Origin: Crenobacter oryzisoli
GTDB lineage: Bacteria; Pseudomonadota; Gammaproteobacteria; Burkholderiales; Chromobacteriaceae
Length of the DNA: 55,100 nt
Assembly: GCF_030385785.1 (NCBI RefSeq)
Contig: NZ_JAUEDK010000031.1
Coordinates: 1-55,100 of the forward strand
Direction: 5' to 3'
Part shown: positions 1-8,609 of the stretch, piece by piece
How positions within the stretch are numbered: the first letter of the stretch is position 1
How the letters are laid out: each line of letters opens with the position of its first letter
Translations under genes and position numbers: made by a program
Notes under the pieces: generated by a model
What the model was told of the DNA's origin: nothing
Databases searched by the model: none
Seen by the model: the letters and a program-made list of their open reading frames with translations, nothing else

Positions 1-80
1 GCCTTGACGGCTTGCTGGCGCATGACCTGGAGGGTGTGGTGGTCAATCCCGCGGGCGTCAGAGTTTCGTTTGCATTTCAT
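1..80 (-). CDS. IS630-type transposase, N-terminal fragment cut by the window edge
   Basis: Reading leftwards from an ATG at 80 gives about 26 residues, MKCKRNSDARGIDHHTLQVM and onward, which run off the window. The charged start followed by a DARGIDHHTL.VMR..AVKA pattern resembles the N-terminal helix-turn-helix of IS630-family (Tc1/mariner-like) transposases, which cut and paste DNA and duplicate a TA dinucleotide. Only the N-terminus is visible, so neither completeness nor activity can be judged. The right end of the element would lie somewhere in 81-290, which is otherwise featureless. Confidence 0.5.
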   Translation of the reverse strand, partial: MKCKRNSDARGIDHHTLQVMRQQAVK

Positions 81-307
81 GAAGAAAATTATCACATGAA
101 ATGGCATTACTTTCTAAAAGGTTAGTATCTGACAGGTTCTTCCTGCCTTTTCCTCAACGCTCACCACGAGAACTCTTTATTCCCGCAGCTTGAGGTGATT
201 TGAAGCCCGCTCCTGTAAGCCGACTTCGAGGGGCCCGCCCTCATCTTCAATGAAGCATTGCTTCCGCAACCGCAGCGGTCGCATTCGTAGCACACCATGG
301 ACGCCCC

Positions 308-564
308 AAATTTGCCAAGCGCTCATTTCATGGTGGCTCGAAGGTAGAGATTGCAGCCGTACATGCGGATTTTATGGAGACGTTGTGTCTCGATCCCTGA
401 TGGATTCCGCTGACTGAGTCCTCAGCAACAAAGCGCACTCGCAGTGCCTTGCATAAGTCAGGTTTGCTCAGTCACGGTCTGACCTGTATCGCCATCACAT
501 CATGATTGCCTGGGCAATCGGTAGGAAAGCCTTTCTTGTTGCTGACGGGGTTCAGTACAGGCGT
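308..564 (-). ncRNA. Candidate bridge RNA segment of the left IS110/IS1111 element
   Basis: About 257 nt of non-coding DNA between the transposase stop codon and the distal subterminal repeat. In IS1111-type elements the bridge RNA, which pairs with both donor and target DNA, is encoded on this side of the recombinase. A small hairpin is visible (GAGAC/GTCTC around 378-393). A CCTGATGGATTCCGC block near 396-410 is closely matched by CCTGATGGAATTCGC in the equivalent segment of the right-hand IS. Transcript limits and guide loops cannot be fixed from sequence alone. Confidence 0.45.
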
Positions 565-1593
565 TCACGCGGCCAACGGGGCCGGTACACCATACTGCCG
601 ATCATGGGCCAGCAGCACCCAAACGATCCGGGCATTCTTGTTGGCCAGCGCTACCGCCGAAATATTGCGGTTCCGCCGGCTCAGCAGGCGTTTCAGCCAA
701 CTCTCCGCCTGATCGCAGCGGCGCTCGATATGACTAATGACGGCCCGGGCGCCATGGATCAGCAGGGTGCGCAGGTAGACATCCCCCCGTTTGCTAATGC
801 CCAGCAAGACCGGTTTGCCACCGCTGGAATGCTGACGGGGCACCAGGCCCAACCAGGCCGCCAGCTGTCGACCGTTGGCAAATGAGCGTGCATCGCCAAT
901 GCTCGCCACCAGTGCCGTGGCGGTGATCGGGCCAATGCCTGGGATCGCCGCCAACCGCTGCGAAGGTTCGCTCTGGCGATGCCACAGCTGAATCTGTTTC
1001 TCCAGCTCGGCCACCTGTTGATCCAGAACCCGAAGATGATCGGCGAGTCTGGTGACCAGCTCTCGCATCATCCCCGGTAGCCCATTGTTGCTATCTTCAA
1101 GCACCATCGGCAGGCGCTGCCGCAGCGAGGCCAACCCAACGGGAATCACGATCCCGAATTCGGCCAGCAAGCCGCGCAGCTGATTGGCCTGGGCGGTGCG
1201 CGCTTTGACGAACCCGGCGCGGGCGCGGTGCACGGCCAGCAAGGCTTGTTGCTCGGCTAGCTTCACTGGCACAAAGCGCATGTTGGGACGGGACACCGCC
1301 TCACAGATCGCTTCAGCATCAGCCGCATCAGTCGTGCTGCCTTTGACATAGGGCTTCACGAACTGGGGAGCCATCAGTTTGACCTCGTGCCCCAAGGCGG
1401 CCAGCTTGCGTGCCCAGAAGTGCGCGCTGCCACAGGCTTCCATCCCGACCAGACAGGGCGGCAGGTTGGCAAAGCAAGCCGCCAATGACGAACGAGCGAC
1501 CTGCTTGCGCAGCACTACCTTGCCGTGCTCATCGACACCGTGAATCTGAAACACGTTCTTGGCCAGATCCAGACCGATCGTTCTAATGTTCAT
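565..1593 (-). CDS. IS110 family DEDD transposase (IS1111 group)
   Basis: 342 residues, full length for the family. The N-terminal RuvC-like DEDD domain shows GLDLAKNVFQ (first Asp at residue 9), GMEACGSAHFW and TDAADAEAI. The C-terminal IS116/IS110/IS902 domain shows the AAIPGIGPITATAL helix-hairpin-helix segment and the LLGISKRGDVYLRTLLIHGARA block that carries the catalytic serine region. The enzyme works as an RNA-guided recombinase, excising a circular intermediate and inserting it at a site specified by the bridge RNA. The frame is intact. The right-hand IS110 transposase is clearly related but diverged, so these are two different elements rather than one duplicated. Confidence 0.92.
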   Translation of the reverse strand: MNIRTIGLDLAKNVFQIHGVDEHGKVVLRKQVARSSLAACFANLPPCLVGMEACGSAHFWARKLAALGHEVKLMAPQFVKPYVKGSTTDAADAEAICEAVSRPNMRFVPVKLAEQQALLAVHRARAGFVKARTAQANQLRGLLAEFGIVIPVGLASLRQRLPMVLEDSNNGLPGMMRELVTRLADHLRVLDQQVAELEKQIQLWHRQSEPSQRLAAIPGIGPITATALVASIGDARSFANGRQLAAWLGLVPRQHSSGGKPVLLGISKRGDVYLRTLLIHGARAVISHIERRCDQAESWLKRLLSRRNRNISAVALANKNARIVWVLLAHDRQYGVPAPLAA

Positions 1594-1683
1594 GGTGACG
1601 CTCCCTTCATTCAGTGAGGTGGTAGCAATCTCACTGTGGCACCGCGATGCCGGCCTAGGAAGGGGGCGTCCATTTCATTAACG

Positions 1684-2969
1684 AAGAGCAAGAGCCCTTA
1701 ACTCGGCAAGCCAAACGACAAGGGTAATCATTCCGCTGATGCCCACTCACCGAGACAGCAGCATGAATCACGCCCATAGGAAATCTTTGGCATGACCTAC
1801 CGGCCACCTCCCCTATGTGGAAGTTGACCGTAACCAGGGTGACACCAGCCAGCTTTGAAGACTGTCGACGCAGGAGCGGCCATTCATCGACGCCAGCCGA
1901 GAAATCTAACGCAGGTCTGGACTGAAATTGACTTGGTGGCTACGACGAAAGCATTGCGCACCGCTACCGCTATCCTATGCAGCAGAAGAGACGACCGAGT
2001 GAGAGCGACAGATCCATCAGGGCTGGCAAAGCCAACAAGGGCCTGATCGCCACCGATTTCTACCTGAACAAAAAGGCAAGAAGGCCGCACCGCCGGAAAA
2101 CCACGTCCCCTCATAAACAGCTGCCCGACACTATCGGCGCCACACCAGACCCGAACGATAGGAAACGCAAACAGGCTGAGTGAGTGGCCAACCAAGCGAC
2201 CACCAATTGGAGCAAGGACCAAGTTCGCCCGCTTGCATGGAGACATGGCATGTGAGTCATACCCCCAAGAAGTGGCTGTCAGCAAGGACGACATCTCCAC
2301 GGCCTGTGAGCAATTCAAGGCACGGGTGCCACAGCCGGAAGGCGGCAGCCCGCACAGCATTTTGCCCACACAGACATATTGGGTTGGTAGAACACAACAC
2401 AGCAATGTAGACGGAAAGCACGGCCAGCCGGAACGAGATCAATCACCACTGCAGCTGCACCCAAGCACAAAAGAGGAAACCACGACAGAACTGCCACATT
2501 TACTCCGTCGAGTTCGACGACTGGATGGTGGACACACTCATCCATCGCGCCCACCCCAGAGCGCATGCACAAGGCAATGACCGAAGAGCAGGAACCGACC
2601 CTTTTCGGCAAGAGGAACAAGAGCGTCAGCGCCGAGGAAGCCGGTCGCCGTCGGCAAAACCCTTTTTGCCCCCTCGGAGCTACACGGCAAAGACGCGCCA
2701 ACTCCGGATGACTTGACCTAGTGTTTACACGAGCTAAGCGATTAGCTCAAAGAGCTTGAAGGCGAGCCAGGATAGATCAAGGCCAAAGAAGCGCCGACAG
2801 CAAATATCTTCGACGAACAGATACTTTAAGCACCGACACATTCGCCAATGCGATCAGAAATACAGAGGACAATAAAAAACTGCGCTTGCGGATGAGTCAT
2901 TTCATCGACAAGGCGTATTGAATGGTGTAGATGTTGAGATGAAACATCGGCCGGACAGAATCATCGGGA
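1684..2969. other. Roughly 1.3 kb without a recognisable gene; probably decayed accessory DNA
   Basis: No reading frame here has a plausible start, ribosome site and recognisable product. Short frames stop often, and the composition differs from the compact core genes that begin at 3.0 kb. Around 2650-2830 one frame reads almost as coding (VGKTLFAPSELHGKDAPTP, later LKELEGEP and KAKEAPTANIFDEQIL) but is broken by in-frame stops. That looks like a pseudogene of unknown origin. The position next to an insertion sequence fits decayed horizontally acquired DNA. Confidence 0.4.
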
Positions 2970-3006
2970 CAAATGAAAAGAGCCGTGAACCAACGGTTCA
3001 CGGCTC
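2970..3006 (-). terminator. Intrinsic terminator after the tRNA-Asn pair
   Basis: Read on the minus strand, a perfect 12-bp stem GAGCCGTGAACC/GGTTCACGGCTC (2980-2991 with 2995-3006) with a 3-nt loop is followed by TTTTCATTT. It lies 8 bp beyond the CCA end of the second tRNA and would end the tRNA transcript. Confidence 0.8.
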
Positions 3007-3013
3007 AATATTT

Positions 3014-3089
3014 TGGCTCCCCGAGCAGGGCTCGAACCTGCGACCTGCGGATTAACAGTCCGTCGCTCTACCGACTGAGCTATCAGGGA
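3014..3089 (-). tRNA. tRNA-Asn (GTT), second copy of a tandem pair
   Basis: 76-nt cloverleaf with encoded CCA: acceptor stem TCCCTGA/TCGGGGA, D-arm GCTCAGTCGGTAGAGC, anticodon loop CTGTTAA with GTT anticodon (Asn), and T-arm GCAGGTTCGAGCCCTGC. It is identical base for base to the gene at 3136-3211, with a 46-bp spacer. The two are very probably co-transcribed from the promoter at 3236-3264. Confidence 0.97.
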
Positions 3090-3135
3090 ACAACTTTCAA
3101 ACTACAAAACCAGCATCGAGCTAATTTCTAAAACC

Positions 3136-3211
3136 TGGCTCCCCGAGCAGGGCTCGAACCTGCGACCTGCGGATTAACAGTCCGTCGCTCTACCGACTGA
3201 GCTATCAGGGA
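3136..3211 (-). tRNA. tRNA-Asn (GTT), promoter-proximal copy
   Basis: Same 76-nt sequence as the gene at 3014-3089, with GTT anticodon and encoded CCA. It begins about 18 nt after the predicted transcription start of a near-consensus promoter. The outermost base pair of the anticodon stem (A-C) is a mismatch in both copies, so it is a property of this tRNA and not a recent mutation. Confidence 0.97.
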
Positions 3212-3235
3212 ACGTTCTCATTTAAGAGAGGACGC

Positions 3236-3264
3236 ATTATATGAATTGCCACTTAATACGTCAA
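3236..3264 (-). promoter_or_regulatory. Strong sigma70 promoter for the tRNA-Asn pair
   Basis: On the minus strand, TTGACG (3264-3259) and a perfect TATAAT (3241-3236) are separated by exactly 17 bp. The -10 is followed by GCGTCCTCT, a G+C-rich stretch resembling the discriminator of stringently controlled stable-RNA promoters. An A/T-rich tract upstream (3265-3298) could act as an UP element. Confidence 0.85.
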
Positions 3265-3312
3265 GTCTTTTGTTTTATTTTTCCTAATTAAAAAAAGCCC
3301 ACCGCTAAGCGG

Positions 3313-3434
3313 TAATGCCGTTCACTTAAGGAAAAAGCACCGCCCACCAAGGTGGAAAAACGGTGCTTTTTTGTTACTTCCAAGCGTTCTTCGAAGCTAA
3401 AATCCGGACTGAACGGCTTAAGTGAACGGCATTA
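3313..3434. mobile_element. 122-bp miniature inverted-repeat element, copy 1 (inside the rne terminator)
   Basis: It begins TAATGCCGTTCACTTAAG and ends with the exact reverse complement, giving 18-bp perfect terminal inverted repeats. The flanks ACCGCTAAGCGG (3301-3312 and 3435-3446) are an exact 12-bp target duplication. There is no coding capacity. Copy 2 at 46137-46258 is identical over all 122 bp and has a different 12-bp duplication, which fixes the boundaries. Identity of the copies implies recent movement, presumably by a transposase encoded elsewhere, since neither IS in this window has these ends. I do not recognise the element. Confidence 0.9.
3332..3372. terminator. Intrinsic terminator carried inside the miniature element (copy 1)
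   Basis: AAAAAGCACCG (3332-3342) pairs with CGGTGCTTTTT (3361-3371). An inner CCACC-AA-GGTGG hairpin (3344-3355) sits in the loop. T runs on both strands make it potentially bidirectional. It could end rne transcription in place of the host terminator the element has disrupted. Confidence 0.75.
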
Positions 3435-3461
3435 ACCGCTAAGCGGTGGGCTTTTTTTGGC

Positions 3462-6400
3462 TCAGTGACGGGTCTCCACTTGCACCAACGGAGCACCCAC
3501 AACCTCACTCGCTGTCGACTGGCGGGCAACATCACGGCGACGCGGACCAGACTGCACTTCCACAGTCGCTTCTGGAGCCCTCTCAACATTTGTGGTAGTC
3601 ACCATCACCAGGCCACCCAGATCGAGTTCCGCCGGCGACACCACCTCGGACGACTTAACAAGTTGCTCGGCCTGAACCGCAACCGGCTCTTCGCTCACCT
3701 GAGCCTTCACCGGTACAACAGCCTCGTGGATTTCAACCTGGGCTGAAACAACCTCGGCTGCCACAACCGGAGCTACCGAGACTTCTTCCACGATTTCAAC
3801 CGGAGCAGGCTCAGCCTCCTCAACAACAGAAGCCGAAACAGGAGCAGGCTGGGATGCTACGACCTCTTCCAATGCCTGCTTCTGCTCTGCAACTTCCGGC
3901 TTCGCAGGTTTCGTCTCAACAGCAGCCGCTTCAACCGCCACCGACGAAACCGGCTCTGCCACAGGCTCTTCAGCCACTACGACAGGAGACGGAGTCGCTA
4001 CCGCCGGGACTTCTTCAGTCTTGGTCGAGGCCACAGCTTCGGCCTTCTCTACAGTTTCGGCAATGACTTCAACCACATCAACACGCGACTCCACTGCGGT
4101 CTCTTGCACAGCAGGAACCGGCTCAACTACGGAAGCCTCCACCGCCATGGCTGCAGCGGCTGCAACCTCGCCAGCTTCCGTGCCTTGAACCACCCCACCC
4201 TCTTCCGGACGGCGATCGCGACGATTGCGACGACGACGACGTTCGCTACGCTCTCGCATTTCCGCTGCGGGCTCAGTAGCCGGAGCGACGACGTTCTGCT
4301 CTGCTTCGCCTTCCGCCTTCAGTTGCTCGGTACGAGCCCGAGCCTCGGCTTCAGCCACCTCTGCGGCAATTTGAACACCTCGACGACGATCCGGCTGCGG
4401 CTCGCGGCGCGGCGCTTCCGTCTGGGGCTGCTGACGTTCACGCGGCTGACGTTCTTCGCGCGGCTCGCGTGCCGCACCTTCACGCTCCTTGTTACGCTCG
4501 CGACGCGGCTCCTGGCGTTCGCGTCCCTCTTGGCGGGCATCCCGGCGACCACCCTCACCGGCTGCAGCGGCCTCGCCTTGCTGGCGACGACTACCGCCAC
4601 GCTCGTCCTGCTGGTCGGCTTTACCACGGCGCTGCGGCTCTTCTCGCTCACGCTCGCGACGCTGGCCCGGCGCATTGCGACGACCTTCGCTGCCACCTTG
4701 GCGCGGCTTGTTTTGCGTCACCTCGCGGCGAGCCGGCTTGACCGGATGCTCGACCTTAGCTTCGGTAACGGCTGCTGGTTCACCCACCAAGCCCTTGAAC
4801 CAGCCGACGATACGCTCAATCAGTCCAGGCTGGGCCTGCACCACCGGAGCTGCCACGGGCGCTTTTTCGACGGCAACCGGGGCCGGCTGCTGCGGGGTGA
4901 TGCCCTTGACCGCCGGCTCCTGCCGCTCGACCTTCGGCTTGTCCAGGCCAAACACCAGCTTGCTCTCATCGGCTTCCGGCGCCTCAACGCGGCGGTAGCT
5001 CGGCTGGTCTTCAGTTTCCAGCAGATCATCGATGCGAACACGAATGATGTTATGGTTCGGCGTTTCCAGATGCACGTTCGGGATCAGCACGATGCTGACA
5101 CCAAGGCGCTCTTCCAACGAGTAGAGCTCGATGCGCTTCTCGTTGAGCAGGAAGGTGGCCACGTCGACCGGCACCTGCGCGTGAACCGCGCCGGTGTTCT
5201 CCTTCATCGCCTCTTCCTGGATGATGCGCAGGATGTGCAGAGCCGACGACTCGGTGCCGCGGATGAAGCCGATGCCATGGCAACGCGGGCAGGCGATGTG
5301 GCTGGTTTCGCCCAGGCTCGGCTGCAGGCGCTGACGCGACAGCTCAAGCAGGCCGAAGCGAGACAGCTTGCCCATCTGCACGCGGGCGCGGTCGTGCTTC
5401 AGAACCTCGCGCAGGGTGTTTTCCACCTCACGCTGGTTCTTCGGGTTTTCCATGTCGATGAAGTCGATCACGATCAGGCCGCCCAGGTCGCGCAGACGCA
5501 ACTGACGGGCGATCTCCTCGGCCGCTTCGACGTTGGTCTTGAGGGCGGTCTCCTCGATGTCCGCGCCCTTGGTGGCACGGGCCGAGTTAACGTCGATCGA
5601 CACCAGCGCTTCGGTGTGGTCGATCACGATCGCCCCGCCGGACGGCAACTGCACGCTGCGCGAGAAGGCGGTTTCGATTTGGTGCTCGATCTGGAAGCGC
5701 GAGAACAACGGCACGTGGTCCTTGTAGACCTTGATGCGATTGACGTTGTTCGGCATTACGTGGCTCATGAACTGGCGAGCCTGCTCGTAGATTTCTTCGG
5801 TGTCGATCAGCACTTCGCCGATGTCCGGCTGGAAGTAGTCGCGGATCGCACGAATGACGAGGCTGCCTTCCTGCAGGATCAGGAACGGTGCATTCTGGGC
5901 ACCGGCGGCGCCTTCGATGGCGCGCCACAGTTGCATCAGGTAGTTCAGGTCCCACTGCAGCTCTTCGAGCGAACGACCGATGCCGGCGGTACGGGCGATC
6001 AAGCTCATGCCATTCGGCACTTCGAGCTGACCCATCAGCTCCTTCAGTTCCTGTCGCTCTTCACCCTCGATGCGGCGCGATACGCCACCACCACGCGGGT
6101 TGTTCGGCATCAGCACCACGTAACGGCCAGCCAGGCTGATATAGGTGGTCAGCGCAGCGCCCTTATTACCGCGCTCGTCCTTTTCTACCTGTACGACGAC
6201 TTCCATGCCTTCGCGCAGTACGTCCTGAATGCGCGGACGGCCACCTTCGTAGCTCTGGAAATAGGAACGGGCCACCTCCTTGAAAGGGAGGAAGCCGTGG
6301 CGTTCGGTACCGTAATCGACAAAGCAGGCTTCCAGCGAAGGCTCGATCCGGGTGATCACACCCTTGTAGATATTGCCTTTGCGCTGTTCCTTGCCAACGG

Positions 6401-6491
6401 TTTCGATATCGAGGTCGACGAGCTTTTGCCCATCGACGATGGCAACGCGAAGCTCTTCGGCCTGCGTTGCGTTAAACAGCATTCGTTTCAT
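3462..6491 (-). CDS. rne: Ribonuclease E
   Basis: 1009 residues. This endonuclease initiates mRNA decay and processes rRNA and tRNA precursors at the membrane. The catalytic half covers about residues 1-510: S1 domain ([20 protein letters not shown], 41-60), DNase I-like catalytic Asp300 ([14 protein letters not shown]) and Asp343 (IDFIDM), and the Zn-link CPRCHG with Cys401 and Cys404 that joins dimers. The C-terminal half is low-complexity: an Arg/Glu/Gln-rich RNA-binding stretch (about 590-760), then about 230 residues of Ala/Val/Glu/Pro repeats, probably the disordered scaffold for degradosome partners. The start [10 protein letters not shown] aligns with E. coli MKRMLINATQ and follows GGGGAC. 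rluC is divergent, as in E. coli. Confidence 0.97.
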   Translation of the reverse strand: MKRMLFNATQAEELRVAIVDGQKLVDLDIETVGKEQRKGNIYKGVITRIEPSLEACFVDYGTERHGFLPFKEVARSYFQSYEGGRPRIQDVLREGMEVVVQVEKDERGNKGAALTTYISLAGRYVVLMPNNPRGGGVSRRIEGEERQELKELMGQLEVPNGMSLIARTAGIGRSLEELQWDLNYLMQLWRAIEGAAGAQNAPFLILQEGSLVIRAIRDYFQPDIGEVLIDTEEIYEQARQFMSHVMPNNVNRIKVYKDHVPLFSRFQIEHQIETAFSRSVQLPSGGAIVIDHTEALVSIDVNSARATKGADIEETALKTNVEAAEEIARQLRLRDLGGLIVIDFIDMENPKNQREVENTLREVLKHDRARVQMGKLSRFGLLELSRQRLQPSLGETSHIACPRCHGIGFIRGTESSALHILRIIQEEAMKENTGAVHAQVPVDVATFLLNEKRIELYSLEERLGVSIVLIPNVHLETPNHNIIRVRIDDLLETEDQPSYRRVEAPEADESKLVFGLDKPKVERQEPAVKGITPQQPAPVAVEKAPVAAPVVQAQPGLIERIVGWFKGLVGEPAAVTEAKVEHPVKPARREVTQNKPRQGGSEGRRNAPGQRREREREEPQRRGKADQQDERGGSRRQQGEAAAAGEGGRRDARQEGRERQEPRRERNKEREGAAREPREERQPRERQQPQTEAPRREPQPDRRRGVQIAAEVAEAEARARTEQLKAEGEAEQNVVAPATEPAAEMRERSERRRRRNRRDRRPEEGGVVQGTEAGEVAAAAAMAVEASVVEPVPAVQETAVESRVDVVEVIAETVEKAEAVASTKTEEVPAVATPSPVVVAEEPVAEPVSSVAVEAAAVETKPAKPEVAEQKQALEEVVASQPAPVSASVVEEAEPAPVEIVEEVSVAPVVAAEVVSAQVEIHEAVVPVKAQVSEEPVAVQAEQLVKSSEVVSPAELDLGGLVMVTTTNVERAPEATVEVQSGPRRRDVARQSTASEVVGAPLVQVETRH

Positions 6492-7021
6492 TCATGTCCC
6501 CGCGCGGCACTCACGCTAGGGAAGCAGCAAGTATTTGACGGCCCAGTGTCTAAGATGGGCGCTATCCGTCAGAAGAGTCCGGGTAAAGATCGCAAGAATT
6601 CGTATGGTTACAACTCAAGCCGACTTCCTGTGTGGGTTCCACAAACCGCCCGGGTGGTCTTGCGCTACAGGCTGAAGACCCGGGATTCAGCCAACCTTGT
6701 CTGGCTGGCAAATACCCGGCGGCAGGCGGTCGTGCCGGGTCAAACTTTGCTGCAAAATCCCCCGACGGGCTTGGCGTCAAGGGAGGGAAGCTGGTGAGTG
6801 CGCAGTGCGTATAAATGCATTACCATCGCTGCTTTTCGGTGAGCGAGACAACCGTGGCTGCGGCCTGGAGAGTACGGCGTCAGGTCAGGGACTAACCCTG
6901 CCGGCCGAACTGGCATTTCCGCAGCGGCGCTGCATGCCATTTTCGCATGCAACCGTGTTTTGCCTAAAGGTCGCATCAATCGCCCAAAAACAGGGCGCTG
7001 AGCGCCGAAAGTATAAGCAAT
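6492..7021. promoter_or_regulatory. 530-bp rne-rluC divergent intergenic region with leader hairpins
   Basis: No gene is seen here. On the rne side the space is long enough for the extended structured leader through which RNase E tunes its own mRNA in E. coli. One branched hairpin is clear: CCGGG around 6680-6684 with CCCGG at 6715-6719 enclosing CAGCCA (6688-6693) and TGGCTG (6702-6707), about 190 nt before the rne start. No convincing sigma70 pair could be fixed for either gene. rluC lacks an evident Shine-Dalgarno sequence. Confidence 0.45.
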
Positions 7022-7957
7022 ATGACTGATAACCGCAAAGATTCTGTCACGTTCCACAAGGTGACGGAAGACGAAGCCGGGCAACGCATCGACAACTTCC
7101 TGATGCGGCTGCTAAAAGGCGTACCCAAAAGCCATCTTTACCGCATTCTGCGCTCCGGCGAAGTCCGGGTGAACAAAGGCCGCATTGACGCCTCCTACCG
7201 CCTCGAGGGAGGAGACGAGCTACGCATCCCCCCCGTGCGCGTTGCCGAGCGGGCAGAAAAAGCCGTGCCTGCCGGCCACTTCCCTATCGTGTTTGAAGAC
7301 GATGCACTATTGGTAATAAACAAACCGGCCGGTGTTGCCGTGCACGGGGGCAGTGGCGTGTCATTCGGCGTGATCGAGCAACTGCGCCGCGCCCGTCCCG
7401 AAGCGCGTTACCTGGAGCTGGTGCACCGTCTCGACCGCGAGACCTCCGGCCTGTTGATGGTCGCAAAGAAACGCTCGGCGCTGGTCAAACTGCACGAGAT
7501 GATCCGCAATGATGTGCCGCAGAAGCGCTATTTCGCGCTGGGCCTTGGCGCCTGGCCAAGCGATGTGAACCATGTTCGTCTGCCACTCTACAAGTGGCAC
7601 ACGCCGGAAGGCGAAAAACGCGTCCGGGTGCAAGAAGGCGGCCAATACGCGCATACTGTGTTTAAAGTCATCGAGCGTTTTGCCGACCTTACTCTGGTGG
7701 AGGCGCTACTCAAGACCGGCCGCACTCACCAGATTCGTGTGCATATGCAGGCAATCGGCTGCCCGATTGCCGGTGACGAGCGTTACGGCGACTTTGCTGC
7801 CAACCGCGAACTGGCTCGTGACGGGTTAAAGCGCATGTTCCTGCATGCCGCCAGCTTGAAGCTGCCGCACCCACTGACCGGCGAGCCGCTGGAGCTGAAT
7901 GCCCCGCTCCCGACTGACCTGACCTCGTACATTGAAAAGCTGCGCAGCCATGGATAA
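7022..7957 (+). CDS. rluC: 23S rRNA pseudouridine synthase (RluC type)
   Basis: 311 residues, normal for RluC. It isomerises uridines of 23S rRNA (955, 2504 and 2580 in E. coli numbering). An S4 RNA-binding domain occupies about residues 20-80 (AGQRIDNFLMRLL..VPKSHLYRILRSGEVRVN). The RluA-family catalytic motif HRLDRETSGLLM follows, with the Asp as nucleophile, and then the GRTHQIRVHMQAIGCPI block. The position divergent from rne is the same as in E. coli. It is followed by a phosphatase gene whose start overlaps the rluC stop, suggesting one transcript. Sister RluD has the same motifs, so the assignment rests partly on gene order. Confidence 0.93.
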   Translation: MTDNRKDSVTFHKVTEDEAGQRIDNFLMRLLKGVPKSHLYRILRSGEVRVNKGRIDASYRLEGGDELRIPPVRVAERAEKAVPAGHFPIVFEDDALLVINKPAGVAVHGGSGVSFGVIEQLRRARPEARYLELVHRLDRETSGLLMVAKKRSALVKLHEMIRNDVPQKRYFALGLGAWPSDVNHVRLPLYKWHTPEGEKRVRVQEGGQYAHTVFKVIERFADLTLVEALLKTGRTHQIRVHMQAIGCPIAGDERYGDFAANRELARDGLKRMFLHAASLKLPHPLTGEPLELNAPLPTDLTSYIEKLRSHG

Positions 7958-8609
7958 ACCGTTTGACCTGATCGTGTTCGACTGGGACGGCACCTTGATG
8001 GACTCCACCGCCCACATCGTCCACACCATCCAGGCCGCTTGCGCCGACCTCGGCCTCCCCGTTCCTGAGCGCGAACGTGCCAGCCACGTGATTGGCCTGG
8101 GGCTAATCGATGCGATGCGTTACGTCTGCCCAGGTCTCCCACCGTCCCGCTATGAGGAAATGGTGCACGCGTACAAGCATCATTACGTACTCGGCACCGA
8201 GACGATCGAACTGTTCGACGGCGTGCGCGAAGGGTTGGCCGAACTGAGGGCCAGCGGCGTGTTCCTAGCCGTCGCCACAGGCAAAGGACGCCCCGGCCTC
8301 GATGACGCCCTTGCGCGCACCGGACTGACATCACTGTTCGACGCCACTCGCACCGTCAACGAGTGTGCATCGAAACCTCACCCCGAAATGCTGCTATCAC
8401 TAGCCGACGAACTGGGCGTCGAAAACCGCCGCACCCTGATGGTCGGCGACACCAGTCACGACCTGAACATGGCCAACAACGCGGGCACCCGTGGCGTCGG
8501 CGTCAGCTACGGCGCCCATCCAATCGACGAACTCTTGGCTTGCAACCCGCTGGCGATCTTCGACAGCTTCCGGAGCTTCCACGCATGGCTGCAACCGCAA
8601 CTGGGCTGA
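7950..8609 (+). CDS. HAD-family hydrolase (phosphoglycolate phosphatase-like)
   Basis: 219 residues from ATG at 7950, which overlaps the rluC stop by 8 bp; upstream codons in the same frame would overlap rluC further. HAD motifs are complete: motif I FDWDGTLMDS (nucleophile and acid/base Asp), motif II VATGKGR, motif III Lys in CASKPHPEM, motif IV GDTSHDLNMA. An alpha-helical cap lies between motifs I and II, as in Gph-type phosphatases (COG0546). The substrate cannot be deduced. Genes directly after rluC with this architecture are common in betaproteobacteria and are usually annotated as generic HAD-IA hydrolases. Confidence 0.9.
   Translation: MDKPFDLIVFDWDGTLMDSTAHIVHTIQAACADLGLPVPERERASHVIGLGLIDAMRYVCPGLPPSRYEEMVHAYKHHYVLGTETIELFDGVREGLAELRASGVFLAVATGKGRPGLDDALARTGLTSLFDATRTVNECASKPHPEMLLSLADELGVENRRTLMVGDTSHDLNMANNAGTRGVGVSYGAHPIDELLACNPLAIFDSFRSFHAWLQPQLG

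Larger units (their letters stand above)
290..1683 (-). mobile_element. IS110 family (IS1111 group) insertion sequence
   Basis: A complete-looking element. ATGGACGCCCC at 297-307 and its exact reverse complement GGGGCGTCCAT at 1663-1673 form 11-bp subterminal inverted repeats around one transposase gene. Subterminal repeats of this kind are typical of the IS1111 subgroup. The outer limits are uncertain by a few bases because this group leaves no simple target duplication. A related element lies at 53668-55100 and has the similar repeat ATGGACGCCTCCC. Confidence 0.8.
3291..3457. terminator. Bidirectional rne terminator split by a 122-bp element
   Basis: Without the element and one copy of its target duplication, the sequence reads as the palindrome GCCCACCGC-TAA-GCGGTGGGC flanked by A7 and T7. 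That is a classical bidirectional intrinsic terminator just 5 bp past the rne stop codon. The element lies after the first 15 bases of CCCACCGCTAAGCGGTGGG, duplicating ACCGCTAAGCGG (3301-3312 and 3435-3446). Each flank keeps only a short ACCGC/GCGGT stem. Confidence 0.85.

Noticed and set aside
4104-6797. 897-codon open frame on the plus strand opposite rne
   Set aside because: It is the antisense of the conserved RNase E frame, lacks a ribosome site and shows no domain. High G+C codon use produces such shadow frames. The same holds for long antisense frames at 15298-16095, 34278-35672, 42364-43761, 48791-50170 and 50332-52125.
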